A DNA stretch of 44,722 bases from Rhodospirillaceae bacterium (GTDB taxonomy: Bacteria > Pseudomonadota > Alphaproteobacteria > Rhodospirillales > Rhodospirillaceae), in NCBI GenBank assembly GCA_020852595.1, contig JADZAK010000027.1:1-44722 (forward strand), written 5' to 3'. The translations under genes were made by a program, and so were the position numbers. Of this stretch, positions 33,490 to 41,314 are shown one piece after another. Within the stretch, counting starts at the first letter, position 1, and each line of letters opens with the position of its first letter. Under the pieces are notes generated by a model that saw nothing but the letters and a program-made list of their open reading frames with translations, searched no databases and was not told the origin of the DNA.

Positions 33490-34002
33490 TCAAGGCCGCG
33501 CGTACTTTTGCGCGCGTACGTGCAGGAGATCGGCGAGGCGCCGCTGAAGACCGGCGGCGAACATGAGTTCGGCGATGAGAAACGCAGGAGCCATGAAAAG
33601 CTGCAGCACGTTGGTCAGGAACGCGGGTTTGCGGCCTTCGAAAATATGACCGGCGAATTGGATCGCCCAGCCCACGATAAAGCAGGCAGCCGCCACGCTC
33701 CATCGCGGCGCCGGTTCCATCTCCGCGATGCACGCCGCCAGGGCATAGAGCGGGAGGCAGGCGATCGACGACAGAACGCCGACAAGCGGAACCGCCACGA
33801 CGTAAGACAACAGGATAATCCCGAGAACAGCGCCGGCCGCCGAGACCGGCCCGGCCAGCGGGACCTGGATCAGAACGATCAAAATCGAGAAAATGATGAT
33901 GGGAACGCCGACATAATGCGTAAGCTGGTTGCGCCTGTCTTTATGATAGGCCGCGTACATCGCCAGTTGATCTAGGAACCAATCGCGAAAGACTCGGATC
34001 AT
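33490..34002 (-). CDS. DUF962/Mpo1-like membrane protein
   Basis: 170-aa membrane protein with four to five hydrophobic segments. The family hallmarks are present: YHKDRRNQLTHYVGVP near the N-terminus, IQFAGHIFEGRKPAF, and the following LQLFMAPAFLIAELMFAAG. The yeast member Mpo1 is an iron-dependent dioxygenase that shortens 2-hydroxy fatty acids; the conserved His residues suggest a similar chemistry but the bacterial role is unknown. Divergent from the YheT-like hydrolase gene with 57 bp between starts. Confidence 0.88.
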   Translation of the reverse strand: MIRVFRDWFLDQLAMYAAYHKDRRNQLTHYVGVPIIIFSILIVLIQVPLAGPVSAAGAVLGIILLSYVVAVPLVGVLSSIACLPLYALAACIAEMEPAPRWSVAAACFIVGWAIQFAGHIFEGRKPAFLTNVLQLFMAPAFLIAELMFAAGLQRRLADLLHVRAQKYARP

Positions 34003-34059
34003 GGGGCTCCCGCACGACGTTAAGCGCCGTCATGTTAGCGCACCGGCGGCCAAACCACT

Positions 34060-35061
34060 ATGAGCAATAACCCCCGACGCCTTGGCCGGATCGCGTGCGA
34101 ACTGCCGCCGTTTCACGCGCGCGCGCCGTGGCTGGGCGGCGATTTGCAGACGCTGCGGAACACGCTCCATTTCGCGCCACCGGACCTCGCGGCGTATCGC
34201 CACCATAGCCTTCAGCTGCCGCTGCGCGACGGCAGCGGCGACACCTTGATCGCGGCGCTGAACCTGCCTTTTGAGAATGGAAAAAAACCTCTGGTCGTCT
34301 TGATCCACGGCCTGACCGGATCGGAGACCAGCCGCAACATCCTCGCGAGCACGGCCTATCACCTGTCGCGCGGGCACCCGGTCCTGCGCTTGAACTTGCG
34401 CAACGCGGGGCCTTCGCTCGGCAAATGCCGGCACTTCTATCATGCGGGACGCAGTCAGGATCTTCGCGACGCTCTCGCCGCCCTTCCCGGCGAACTCACG
34501 GCGCGCGGGGTCTTCCTTGTCGGCGTGTCGCTCGGCGGAAACATGCTCTTGAAAGGGCTTTCCGAACGCGAAGGACTCGAGCGGGTTGTCGGCGCCGCTT
34601 CGGTGTGCGCGCCCATCGATCTGAAAGCCGCGCAGATGCGCATTATGGCGCGGCGCAACTTCGTCTATCAGCGCCACCTCTTGGGTTTCCTCGTGCGCGA
34701 CAGCCGCTTCGTCGTGAAAGACACACCGCTGGCGGCCCGCCTGCCGGCCCTGCGCACCATCTACGATTTCGACGATCGGATTGTCGCTCCCCTGGGCGGC
34801 TTTACGGGCGCGGACGACTACTACGCGCGCAGCTCGGCGGGGCCCCGCCTGGGCGCGATCGCAAAGCCGACCCTGCTCATCGCCGCCGCGAACGACCCCT
34901 GGATTCCCGTCGCGTCCTATACAAACCGCGAATGGCTCCAAAATGAGCCGCTCTCCCTGGCTATCACGCCGGGTGGAGGCCATGTGGGCTTTCATGCTAA
35001 GGACAGTGCCGTTCCATGGCACGACCGTGCCATCGGTGCGTACATCGATTCACTGCGCTGA
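34060..35061 (+). CDS. YheT-like alpha/beta hydrolase
   Basis: 333-aa alpha/beta hydrolase of the YheT/YbgF (ABHD1-3) group. Nucleophile elbow GVSLGGNM with S157, acid in AANDPWIP, His in GGGHVGF. The segment LIHGLTGSETSRN and RLNLRNAGPS are family features. Some relatives act on lipids; the substrate here is unknown. No Shine-Dalgarno is evident before the ATG at 34060. It precedes the glycosyltransferase genes by 9 bp and may be part of the same transcript. Confidence 0.9.
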   Translation: MSNNPRRLGRIACELPPFHARAPWLGGDLQTLRNTLHFAPPDLAAYRHHSLQLPLRDGSGDTLIAALNLPFENGKKPLVVLIHGLTGSETSRNILASTAYHLSRGHPVLRLNLRNAGPSLGKCRHFYHAGRSQDLRDALAALPGELTARGVFLVGVSLGGNMLLKGLSEREGLERVVGAASVCAPIDLKAAQMRIMARRNFVYQRHLLGFLVRDSRFVVKDTPLAARLPALRTIYDFDDRIVAPLGGFTGADDYYARSSAGPRLGAIAKPTLLIAAANDPWIPVASYTNREWLQNEPLSLAITPGGGHVGFHAKDSAVPWHDRAIGAYIDSLR

Positions 35062-35070
35062 TAACCAATC

Positions 35071-36003
35071 ATGTCCCATGTGGACGTCGTCATCGTAAAT
35101 TATCGTTCGGCGGCCTATACCGCCGCATGCGTCGGCGCGGTCCATCGGGTCGCGCAAGGCGACGGCGTCGCCGCCAATGTGATCGTCGTGAACAACAGCG
35201 ACATGGCGCCGGACCTGGAGGCGCAAGTCGGGACACACGGCCCCGCGGATTTCGTTCACAACACGGCGAACCTCGGGTTCGGCGCGGCTTGCAACATCGG
35301 CGCGGCGCGCGGCACGGCGCCGTTCATTCTGTTCCTGAATCCCGACGCCGTCTTGAAACCGGGATATTTCCAAGCCGCGATCGCCTTCATGAACGACCCC
35401 GCCAATCGCAAGGTCGGCATCCTTGGCCCGGCCATCGAGCGCGAAGACGGCGCGTTAAGCGAGACCAGCGCGGACCTTCCAAGCTTCGCGTCTCTCCTGA
35501 CACGCACCCTTGGCCTGTCGCGCGCCTTTCTTCCGGCCGGCCGGCACGCGCACAGCGGCCCCGTCGGCCAGGTCATGGGCGCGGCCCTCCTGATCCGGCG
35601 GCCCTTGTTCCAGAACCTCGCGGGTTTTGATCCGCGTTTCTTTCTGTACTACGAGGACGTCGATTTGTGCGCGCGCGCCGCCTCAAGGGGGGCCGCGACT
35701 TATTATCTGACCGCCGCGCGCGCGGCCCACATCGGCCGCGTGTCGAGTTCGCACGATACCGGGATGGCCCTGGCCCTGTTTTTGCGCAGCCGCGTTACCT
35801 ACGCGCGCCTGCACTTCGGCGTCATCGCCCAGGCGCTGCTGGTCCTCGCGAGTTACCTGGGGGAATTGCCGCTGCGTCTCTTGCGCACCCTCTTCGGCGG
35901 AAAAAGCATTACGGGCCTGGCCGTGCTGCGGGCCTACCGCCTTCTCTCGATCAACCTCATCTCCGGCACGAGCCTCGCGACCCTCGGCGTCCGCGAAAGG
36001 TGA
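35071..36003 (+). CDS. Family 2 glycosyltransferase (rhamnosyltransferase-like)
   Basis: 310-aa GT-A fold enzyme. The N-terminal VDVVIVNYRS, the NTANLGFGAACNIGA motif, the NPDA sequence (90-93) replacing DxD, and FFLYYEDVDLCARA are the pattern of WbbL-type rhamnosyltransferases that build O-antigen or related glycans. A hydrophobic C-terminal stretch suggests membrane association. The sugar is not identifiable. The stop overlaps the ATG of the next gene (TGATG). Confidence 0.9.
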   Translation: MSHVDVVIVNYRSAAYTAACVGAVHRVAQGDGVAANVIVVNNSDMAPDLEAQVGTHGPADFVHNTANLGFGAACNIGAARGTAPFILFLNPDAVLKPGYFQAAIAFMNDPANRKVGILGPAIEREDGALSETSADLPSFASLLTRTLGLSRAFLPAGRHAHSGPVGQVMGAALLIRRPLFQNLAGFDPRFFLYYEDVDLCARAASRGAATYYLTAARAAHIGRVSSSHDTGMALALFLRSRVTYARLHFGVIAQALLVLASYLGELPLRLLRTLFGGKSITGLAVLRAYRLLSINLISGTSLATLGVRER

Positions 36004-37061
36004 TGGGGTCCATGGCGCGATCCGTCCTCGCTTTGACCCGCTATGGCCGCCTCGGCGCCAGCAGCCGCGTGCGTGTGCTGCAATATATTCCATACCTGGA
36101 ACGCCGAGGGTTGAACGTGCGCGTCCACGCGCTGTTCAGCGATACGGATCTGCGCCGTCTTTATAAGGACGGGCGCAGGTCCTTTCCCCGGCTCATGGCC
36201 GCGCTCGCCGGCCGGATCGGCGCGGCCATCGGCGCTCATCGCGGCGGCGTGGTCTGGTTGCAACAGGAGCTGTTCCCGTTCCTGCCCTACGCGCTCGAAG
36301 CGGCGCTCCTCGCGGGCAAGAAACTGGTCATCGACTTCGATGATGCGCAGCACCTTTATTACAAGGGCCGGTTTTTCGGGGCGAACAAGATCGAGAAGCT
36401 GATGCGCCGCGCGGACGCGGTCACGGTTGGCAGCCCGATGATGGCCGAGGTTGCGCGCGAGGCCGGCGCACGGAATGTCCAGCTTGTCTTCAGCGCGGTC
36501 GATACAGCGGCCTTCCCGCCTTCCGCCCCCGTGAGCGCGCCGTTTACCGTTGGCTGGATCGGCACGCCCATGACGGCGAACCAGTCCTTGCATATCCTGC
36601 GCGAGCCGCTCGCACGCTTCCTGAAAGAAACGGGATCAAAAGCGATATTTATCGGTATGGACGAGACCCAAGTCCCCGATCTTCCCGGCGAGCGCATCGC
36701 CTGGAGCGAAGCGGCTGAGCGGACCGTGTTGCCCCGGCTCTCGGTCGGTATTTGTCCGCTGGAGGACAGCCCATGGACCCGGGGGAAAAGCGGCTACAAG
36801 ATCATCCAGTATATGGCCGCGGGAAAACCGGCGCTGACCTCGCCGGTCGGGATCGCGGCGGATATCGTGGAAGATGGATTGACGGGCTTTCACTGCCGGA
36901 ACGCGGACGATTGGTACCGGCGGCTGCGTCAACTCCATGACGGCCCCGCCATGCTGGCCGCGTTGGGAACGGAAAGCCGGCGCCGCGCGGAGGCCAAATA
37001 CGACATCTCCATCGCGGCCGCCGCGATCCACGGTATTTTAGAGGAATGCTTGCGTGGATAA
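36003..37061 (+). CDS. Family 4-type glycosyltransferase
   Basis: 352-aa GT-B fold glycosyltransferase. The N-terminal domain begins LTRYGRLGASSRVRVLQYIPYLERRG; the C-terminal domain has FTVGWIGTP, GICPLEDSPWTRGKSGYKIIQYMAAGKPALTSPVG (the donor-binding part with its conserved K and E-like positions) and ends with TGFHCRNADDW. It overlaps the previous stop by one base and the next start by 8 bp, so the three genes are translationally coupled. Cytoplasmic, probably acting on a lipid-linked glycan. An ATG three codons in is an alternative start. Confidence 0.86.
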   Translation: MGSMARSVLALTRYGRLGASSRVRVLQYIPYLERRGLNVRVHALFSDTDLRRLYKDGRRSFPRLMAALAGRIGAAIGAHRGGVVWLQQELFPFLPYALEAALLAGKKLVIDFDDAQHLYYKGRFFGANKIEKLMRRADAVTVGSPMMAEVAREAGARNVQLVFSAVDTAAFPPSAPVSAPFTVGWIGTPMTANQSLHILREPLARFLKETGSKAIFIGMDETQVPDLPGERIAWSEAAERTVLPRLSVGICPLEDSPWTRGKSGYKIIQYMAAGKPALTSPVGIAADIVEDGLTGFHCRNADDWYRRLRQLHDGPAMLAALGTESRRRAEAKYDISIAAAAIHGILEECLRG

Positions 37062-39402
37062 TCCGCGGGCGACACCCCTTGCGCCGCGCCTGTTGGGCGG
37101 GCTCAGCCTCGTGACGGTCCCCCTGATCGCCTGGAGCCGCGACATCGCGGTCGCCACCGTGATTTTGGCCGCGCTCAGCTTGTTATTGCATGGCGAACGG
37201 CGCTTCACGCTGCGGTCCGCGATCGCGACGCCCACGGCACTCTGCGGCGGATTGTTTTTGGCATGGAGCTTGGCGTCCGTGTTCTGGGCGCCGCACATGC
37301 CCTGGGAGACCTGGCTCAAGACAGGCGCCGCAATTGTCGCGGGCGTTCTCTTGTGCCTCTTGATCGCCGGACAATCGGACGATGCGATGAAGCGGTGGAC
37401 ACCGTACGCGCTTTACGCCGCCGGCGCGCTTCTGATCCTGCTCGCCGTCGAGCGCGCGACGGGCGGGTTCTTCATCGGTCTCGACCGGACGGCGGATAGC
37501 GTCTTCCAGCGGCTCACCACCCTTTCGGGCGGCCTGGTGTTGCTGTGCACCACCTCCTTCGTTTGCGCGGTCCTTCTCTCGCGCACCCTGGGGGCCTTGA
37601 TCGCCTTTCCGCTGTGGATCGGCGTGACATTGGCGGTCAGCGTTTTCTATCCCATGGACGCGGAAGTCGCCGCCATTCTGTGCGGCACGGCGGTGTTCCT
37701 GCTGATTCTCGTGGGCGGACGCGGGATCGCGGTCCTGCTGATGGCCGTGATGGCCGCGGGCATGGCGGGCTGGGGATTCATCGCGGAAAGCGCGGCGGGC
37801 GCCGGCTTGCACCAGTGGCTGATCGATCATGTCGATCCCAACTGGGGATACCGCATCGAGATCTGGCGGTATGTGCACGAGCTCGTTCAAGCCCGTATCG
37901 TGCAGGGCTACGGCTTCGACTCCGCGCGCGTGCTGGGCGGGTCCGCGACGATGCTGCCGTCGTTCCAGGGCAAGACCACGTTCCTGCATCCCCACAACGG
38001 GATGCTTCAGCTGTGGCTGGAACTGGGCGGGATCGGCGTGGCGCTGTTTCTCGCGGCCGCGGTTCTGGGATTCAGGACGCTGCTGGCCGCCGCGCCGACC
38101 CGCATAACTCTGGCCACGGTGTGCGCGACCGTCACGACCAGCGCCGTGCTCTGGTCCTTGAGTTTCGGGGCGTGGCAGGGATGGTGGCTGGCCGTGCTCG
38201 GCCTGACGGCGGCCGGCGCCGTGTTCGCGGTGCGCGTCCTGAACCCCGAGAAATTACAGCGAAAGCGCCTGCTGTTCCTCGTGACCGAGTTTTATTTCTT
38301 CGATGCGCTGCGCAAGGAGCTCATCCCCGGCGCCCGCGAGCAGGGTTATGAGATTTATGTCGCGGGGCGCTGCCGGCCCGGCGATCTCGACCGCGCCAAC
38401 GGCGAGATCACGATCATTCCGTTTGACTGGAAACGTTCGCCTTCAATCCTTGTATCGCTGGCTTACGCAGTTCCGGACCTGATGCGCGTCGGAAAATTGT
38501 TGACGGATGTGCGCCCGGACGTCCTGCACAATATCGCCCTGAAATCTTCGATCCTCGGCTCGCTGGCGGCCATGGGACGGAAGACGGCGGTCATCAACGC
38601 CGTCCACGGCTTTGGTTTCATTTTCATGAGCCGCTCTCCGGCGGCGCGCGCGGTCCAGGCCGCCTGTGGCCTGGTTCTGAAGCTCTCGGCTGGTTTCAAC
38701 GGCGCGCGCATCCTTCTCATCAACCGGCACGACATGGCGCTCGTGCAGGGGCGCATGGGCGTGCCCGCGCAGAACCTTCGCCTCATCCACGGCACAGGGA
38801 TCGATCTCGCAAAATTCACCCCGATGGCCGAACCGCCGGAAGCGCCCTTCCGCTTCCTCGTGATCGGCCGCCTTCTCTATATGAAGGGCATTCACATTGC
38901 CGTTGAAGCGCTTCGGCTTCTGCGCGCGCGCGGCTTCGCGGCGGAACTCACCCTTTGCGGTTCGCCCGATCCCGACAACCCGTCATCCATTCCCGAAAAC
39001 ATTCTCACGGAATGGAAGCAGCGATCGGGTCTTACTTTTGCGGGCCAGGTTGCCGACGTGAAACCCTATATCGCCGCCTGCCATGTGCTCATTTTGCCGT
39101 CGCTGGGCGGCGAAGGCCTGCCCCGCGCGCTCTCGGAAGCGGCCGCCTCGGCCCGCGCGCTCATCGCCACCGATATTCCCGGCAGCACCGAAATCGTCAT
39201 CGACCGCCGCACGGGCCTCGTGGTTCCGCCGAACGATGCCGCGGCGCTTGCGGACGCCATGCAGTGGATGATGGAGCATCCGGCGGACCGGCGCGCCTTC
39301 GCCGGGGCCGGCCGGGCGATGATGGAACGGGAGTTCTCGTCGGAGCGCGTGACCGACGCGCATACGGCGCTCTACGTCGGCCTGGTCAATCGCGGCGGTT
39401 AG
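37054..39402 (+). CDS. Fusion of O-antigen polymerase/ligase-like membrane protein and GT4 glycosyltransferase
   Basis: 782-aa two-part protein. Residues about 1-400 are a polytopic membrane domain of about ten segments resembling Wzy/WaaL: a large periplasmic loop (about 240-320) contains GYGFDSAR and FLHPHNGMLQLWLELG near 312, the conserved His motif of the Wzy_C family. Residues about 407-782 form a complete GT-B glycosyltransferase with LVIGRLLYMKGIHIAVEAL and the E-x7-E motif EGLPRALSE (E687, E695). The start is a GTG with GAGGAA upstream. Both halves look intact and in one frame with no frameshift visible. Likely joins polymer handling in the periplasm to sugar transfer in the cytoplasm. 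Confidence 0.85.
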   Translation: MDNPRATPLAPRLLGGLSLVTVPLIAWSRDIAVATVILAALSLLLHGERRFTLRSAIATPTALCGGLFLAWSLASVFWAPHMPWETWLKTGAAIVAGVLLCLLIAGQSDDAMKRWTPYALYAAGALLILLAVERATGGFFIGLDRTADSVFQRLTTLSGGLVLLCTTSFVCAVLLSRTLGALIAFPLWIGVTLAVSVFYPMDAEVAAILCGTAVFLLILVGGRGIAVLLMAVMAAGMAGWGFIAESAAGAGLHQWLIDHVDPNWGYRIEIWRYVHELVQARIVQGYGFDSARVLGGSATMLPSFQGKTTFLHPHNGMLQLWLELGGIGVALFLAAAVLGFRTLLAAAPTRITLATVCATVTTSAVLWSLSFGAWQGWWLAVLGLTAAGAVFAVRVLNPEKLQRKRLLFLVTEFYFFDALRKELIPGAREQGYEIYVAGRCRPGDLDRANGEITIIPFDWKRSPSILVSLAYAVPDLMRVGKLLTDVRPDVLHNIALKSSILGSLAAMGRKTAVINAVHGFGFIFMSRSPAARAVQAACGLVLKLSAGFNGARILLINRHDMALVQGRMGVPAQNLRLIHGTGIDLAKFTPMAEPPEAPFRFLVIGRLLYMKGIHIAVEALRLLRARGFAAELTLCGSPDPDNPSSIPENILTEWKQRSGLTFAGQVADVKPYIAACHVLILPSLGGEGLPRALSEAAASARALIATDIPGSTEIVIDRRTGLVVPPNDAAALADAMQWMMEHPADRRAFAGAGRAMMEREFSSERVTDAHTALYVGLVNRGG

Positions 39403-39676
39403 ACCTTTCAAATTCCCTAAAAATCGAAGCAATCGCGGCCTTGTCGGCATTGCATGAGGCGAGGGCTTCGATGAAATCCTCGATCACGAACGCCGCGTCA
39501 CGTTGCGTCGCGCCCGGCGCAGGACGGGTGGGCCCGTCACTGGGCAGCAGCAGCGGCGACGGGATCGCCGGCGGCGGCAGCGTCACCACGCGCGTCTGCA
39601 CGCGGGGGCTTTGGCAGGCGGTCAAGCTGATCGCGAAGAACAGGAGCAAGGGGACCGTCGGCATCGGGGGGCGCAT
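39386..39676 (-). CDS. Rz1-like outer-membrane spanin lipoprotein
   Basis: 96-aa phage lysis lipoprotein. The signal sequence ends in a lipobox LTAC (C21), and the mature part is proline-rich (LPPPAIPSPLLLP), the typical make-up of Rz1. Its first 140 bases overlap the end of the Rz-like gene in a different frame, the classical arrangement of embedded/overlapping spanin pairs. The C-terminal 50 residues extend beyond the usual Rz1 length. Its 3' end overlaps the end of the convergent polymerase-GT fusion gene by 17 bp. An ATG four codons in is an alternative start. Confidence 0.75.
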   Translation of the reverse strand: MRPPMPTVPLLLFFAISLTACQSPRVQTRVVTLPPPAIPSPLLLPSDGPTRPAPGATQRDAAFVIEDFIEALASCNADKAAIASIFREFERSNRRD

Positions 39677-39938
39677 CGCGTATCACCTTTCGTCTTGTGT
39701 CGGAGTCCATGCGCAGGTCGCGCTTCTTCAAGGCATTCACCGACGCGACCGCGTCGATCTTTCGCGTTTGGAGGGCCTGCAACCGCGCCACCTCGGCATT
39801 GGCGTTGCCGACGGCGACAGCCGAGGTGAGCAAGGCTTCGGAGGTCCGGGCCCGCGCCGCGTAGTGCTCGCCGCGCAGCCACAGCCCGACGAAAAGCCCC
39901 AACAGCGCGAGCCCGAATAGGGCTTTCAACGAGGTCAT
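39537..39938 (-). CDS. Rz-like inner-membrane spanin
   Basis: 133-aa protein with an N-terminal membrane anchor (about residues 4-21) and a helical, coiled-coil-prone periplasmic part (residues 25-80), followed by a Pro/Ala-rich end. Together with the overlapping Rz1-like lipoprotein it would span the periplasm and fuse the two membranes at phage lysis. GGAG precedes the ATG, and the start overlaps the transglycosylase stop by 4 bp. Assignment rests on layout and topology, since spanins share little sequence. Confidence 0.72.
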   Translation of the reverse strand: MTSLKALFGLALLGLFVGLWLRGEHYAARARTSEALLTSAVAVGNANAEVARLQALQTRKIDAVASVNALKKRDLRMDSDTRRKVIRDAPPDADGPLAPVLRDQLDRLPKPPRADARGDAAAAGDPVAAAAAQ

Positions 39939-40519
39939 GGCGTTAGCTCCATTTCACGCCACCACCTCTCGATGCGCTCGACGTAGGTGATGGTCTCACG
40001 CGTATGTCCCGCGCCGGTGACAAGCGGGAGGCATTCGCGCACCGCCGGCCAAAGACGCGCGCCGCCGCAATAGCTTTGCGCCTTCAGGATATTTCCAGCC
40101 CCCGCATTATAGGACGCCTGCGCGAGCTGGTTCCGTTCGAGCGAAGAACGATCGCGGCGCCACGTCCGGCGCAATTTCGCCATGTAATAGGCGCCCGCAT
40201 CGATGGCGATCTCATCATGCGGCGAGCCTCCAAGATCGAGCTGACGCGCGATCTCGCGCCATGTCGCCGGCATGAACTGCGCGAGGCCCCGCGCCCCCGC
40301 CGGAGAGACCGCCGCCGGGTCCAGGCGCGATTCCTGATACAGCTGCGCTTTCCAGAGTTTCCAGACCGGGAGATCCGGCCACCAGCGTTTGACCGCCTGT
40401 TGAATCGGCCGGTCGTACTTATCCGTAAATCCAAGCGGCCAGGACGGCGAAGGCCAGGATACGAAGGCCAAAGTAGCGAGACATGGAAGCAGGGCTCTTT
40501 TCCATCGCATCATAGACAT
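39935..40519 (-). CDS. Phage-type lytic transglycosylase (endolysin) with signal peptide
   Basis: 194-aa muramidase of the SLT type. The catalytic glutamate lies in AQLYQESRLDP, followed by AAVSPAGARGLAQFMPATW and ASYNAGAGNILKAQ, the three classic SLT motifs. An N-terminal hydrophobic stretch (about residues 9-25) could be a cleaved signal or a signal-arrest-release segment. It breaks glycan strands of peptidoglycan. Sits between the holin candidate and the spanins. The start overlaps the holin gene by about 100 bases; ATGs two and three codons in are alternatives. Confidence 0.85.
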   Translation of the reverse strand: MSMMRWKRALLPCLATLAFVSWPSPSWPLGFTDKYDRPIQQAVKRWWPDLPVWKLWKAQLYQESRLDPAAVSPAGARGLAQFMPATWREIARQLDLGGSPHDEIAIDAGAYYMAKLRRTWRRDRSSLERNQLAQASYNAGAGNILKAQSYCGGARLWPAVRECLPLVTGAGHTRETITYVERIERWWREMELTP

Positions 40520-40643
40520 TCTCCCAGTCGATCTTGTTTTTGCGGTCGTAAAAAAGGCCGACGTGGTAGAGCGAAACGGCGGCGATCCCGAACGTCAGCG
40601 TTTTCGCCGCCAGGCTGAGAGAAAGGATTTGCAGATCAGGCAT
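40419..40643 (-). CDS. Holin candidate (small membrane protein)
   Basis: 74-aa protein with two hydrophobic segments (about residues 10-27 and 57-73) and a charged middle (YDRKNKIDWENVYDAMEKS). I see no sequence family. Size, topology and position directly before the endolysin make it the best holin candidate in the block. The ATG at 40643 is chosen because GGAGG lies upstream at good spacing; an upstream extension lacks membrane character. Confidence 0.6.
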   Translation of the reverse strand: MPDLQILSLSLAAKTLTFGIAAVSLYHVGLFYDRKNKIDWENVYDAMEKSPASMSRYFGLRILAFAVLAAWIYG

Positions 40644-40869
40644 GGGACTCGTCCTCCATGATGCCGTCCATGAGCAGACGCTTGGCGCAATCCAGCATCC
40701 AGTTGACACCGGGCGCTTCCGCCGTGCTCATGGCGAAATAAACCGTGCCGTCGGGTCTTTGGCCGACGACGACAACTTCGGTCAGCGCCGCTTTCAAGGC
40801 CGCCTGAAGGATCTTCTCCGGCGGAATGACGGCGGCCGTCACGGTGCCGAGTTCAATGACGTTTCCCAT
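40636..40869 (-). CDS. Small uncharacterised phage-block protein
   Basis: 77-aa soluble protein, not recognised. Residues 12-50 are alternating hydrophobic/polar strands and helices (ILQAALKAALTEVVVVGQRPDGTVYF), looking like a compact domain. AAGGAG lies 5 bases before the ATG, and the stop overlaps the next gene start by 8 bp. Part of the lysis cassette transcript by position. Confidence 0.65.
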   Translation of the reverse strand: MGNVIELGTVTAAVIPPEKILQAALKAALTEVVVVGQRPDGTVYFAMSTAEAPGVNWMLDCAKRLLMDGIMEDESHA

Positions 40870-40891
40870 AACGCTCCTTATGATGAAAATG

Positions 40892-41080
40892 TCAGCGCAC
40901 GCGCCAACAGGTGATGGAATCGAGCGGCCAATAGGTCGTGACGCCGTCGCGGCACTTGATCTCCAGGACCGCGCTGTCGAACAGCAGCGCCCAATCCTTG
41001 AAGTCGGCCAATTCGTAGCTGAATGTTTTTGTGCGCCGGACGACCTCGACGACCGCCGGACGCGCTCTCGCCTGCGGCAT
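40892..41080 (-). CDS. Small uncharacterised phage-block protein
   Basis: 62-aa soluble protein, unrecognised. The second half is rich in aromatic and acidic residues (YELADFKDWALLFDSAVLE). It lies between two genes of the block with short gaps. The ATG at 41080 is a choice of convenience with no clear ribosome binding site; a start at 41146 inside the upstream gene is also open. Confidence 0.5.
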   Translation of the reverse strand: MPQARARPAVVEVVRRTKTFSYELADFKDWALLFDSAVLEIKCRDGVTTYWPLDSITCWRVR

Positions 41081-41084
41081 CGCG

Positions 41085-41300
41085 TCAGCCGGCCGGCCAG
41101 GGAACGCCGTTGACCACGATCCAGGCCAGCGCCGAGGCCAGGACACTCACGAGACCGCGGATGATCCAATCGAGCCGGCTGTGTATGCGGTCGAAGGATT
41201 TTGCGATCTGGCCGTAGCGCTCGGCGCATAACCTTTCGTGCCCTTCCAAGCGTTCCTCCAGGATGGCGACTCTGATGAGAGGATCGAGAGAGAGTGTCAT
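41085..41300 (-). CDS. Small coiled-coil membrane protein, XhlA/holin-associated-like
   Basis: 71-aa protein with a charged N-terminal helix (LEERLEGHERLCAERYGQI) and one C-terminal membrane segment (about residues 47-66, LVSVLASALAWIVV). This coiled-coil-plus-tail-anchor plan is seen in XhlA-like phage lysis accessory proteins. No sequence match can be claimed. It directly follows the large virion-type gene on the same strand. Confidence 0.6.
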   Translation of the reverse strand: MTLSLDPLIRVAILEERLEGHERLCAERYGQIAKSFDRIHSRLDWIIRGLVSVLASALAWIVVNGVPWPAG

Positions 41301-41314
41301 TTAAGGTCTGCGCC

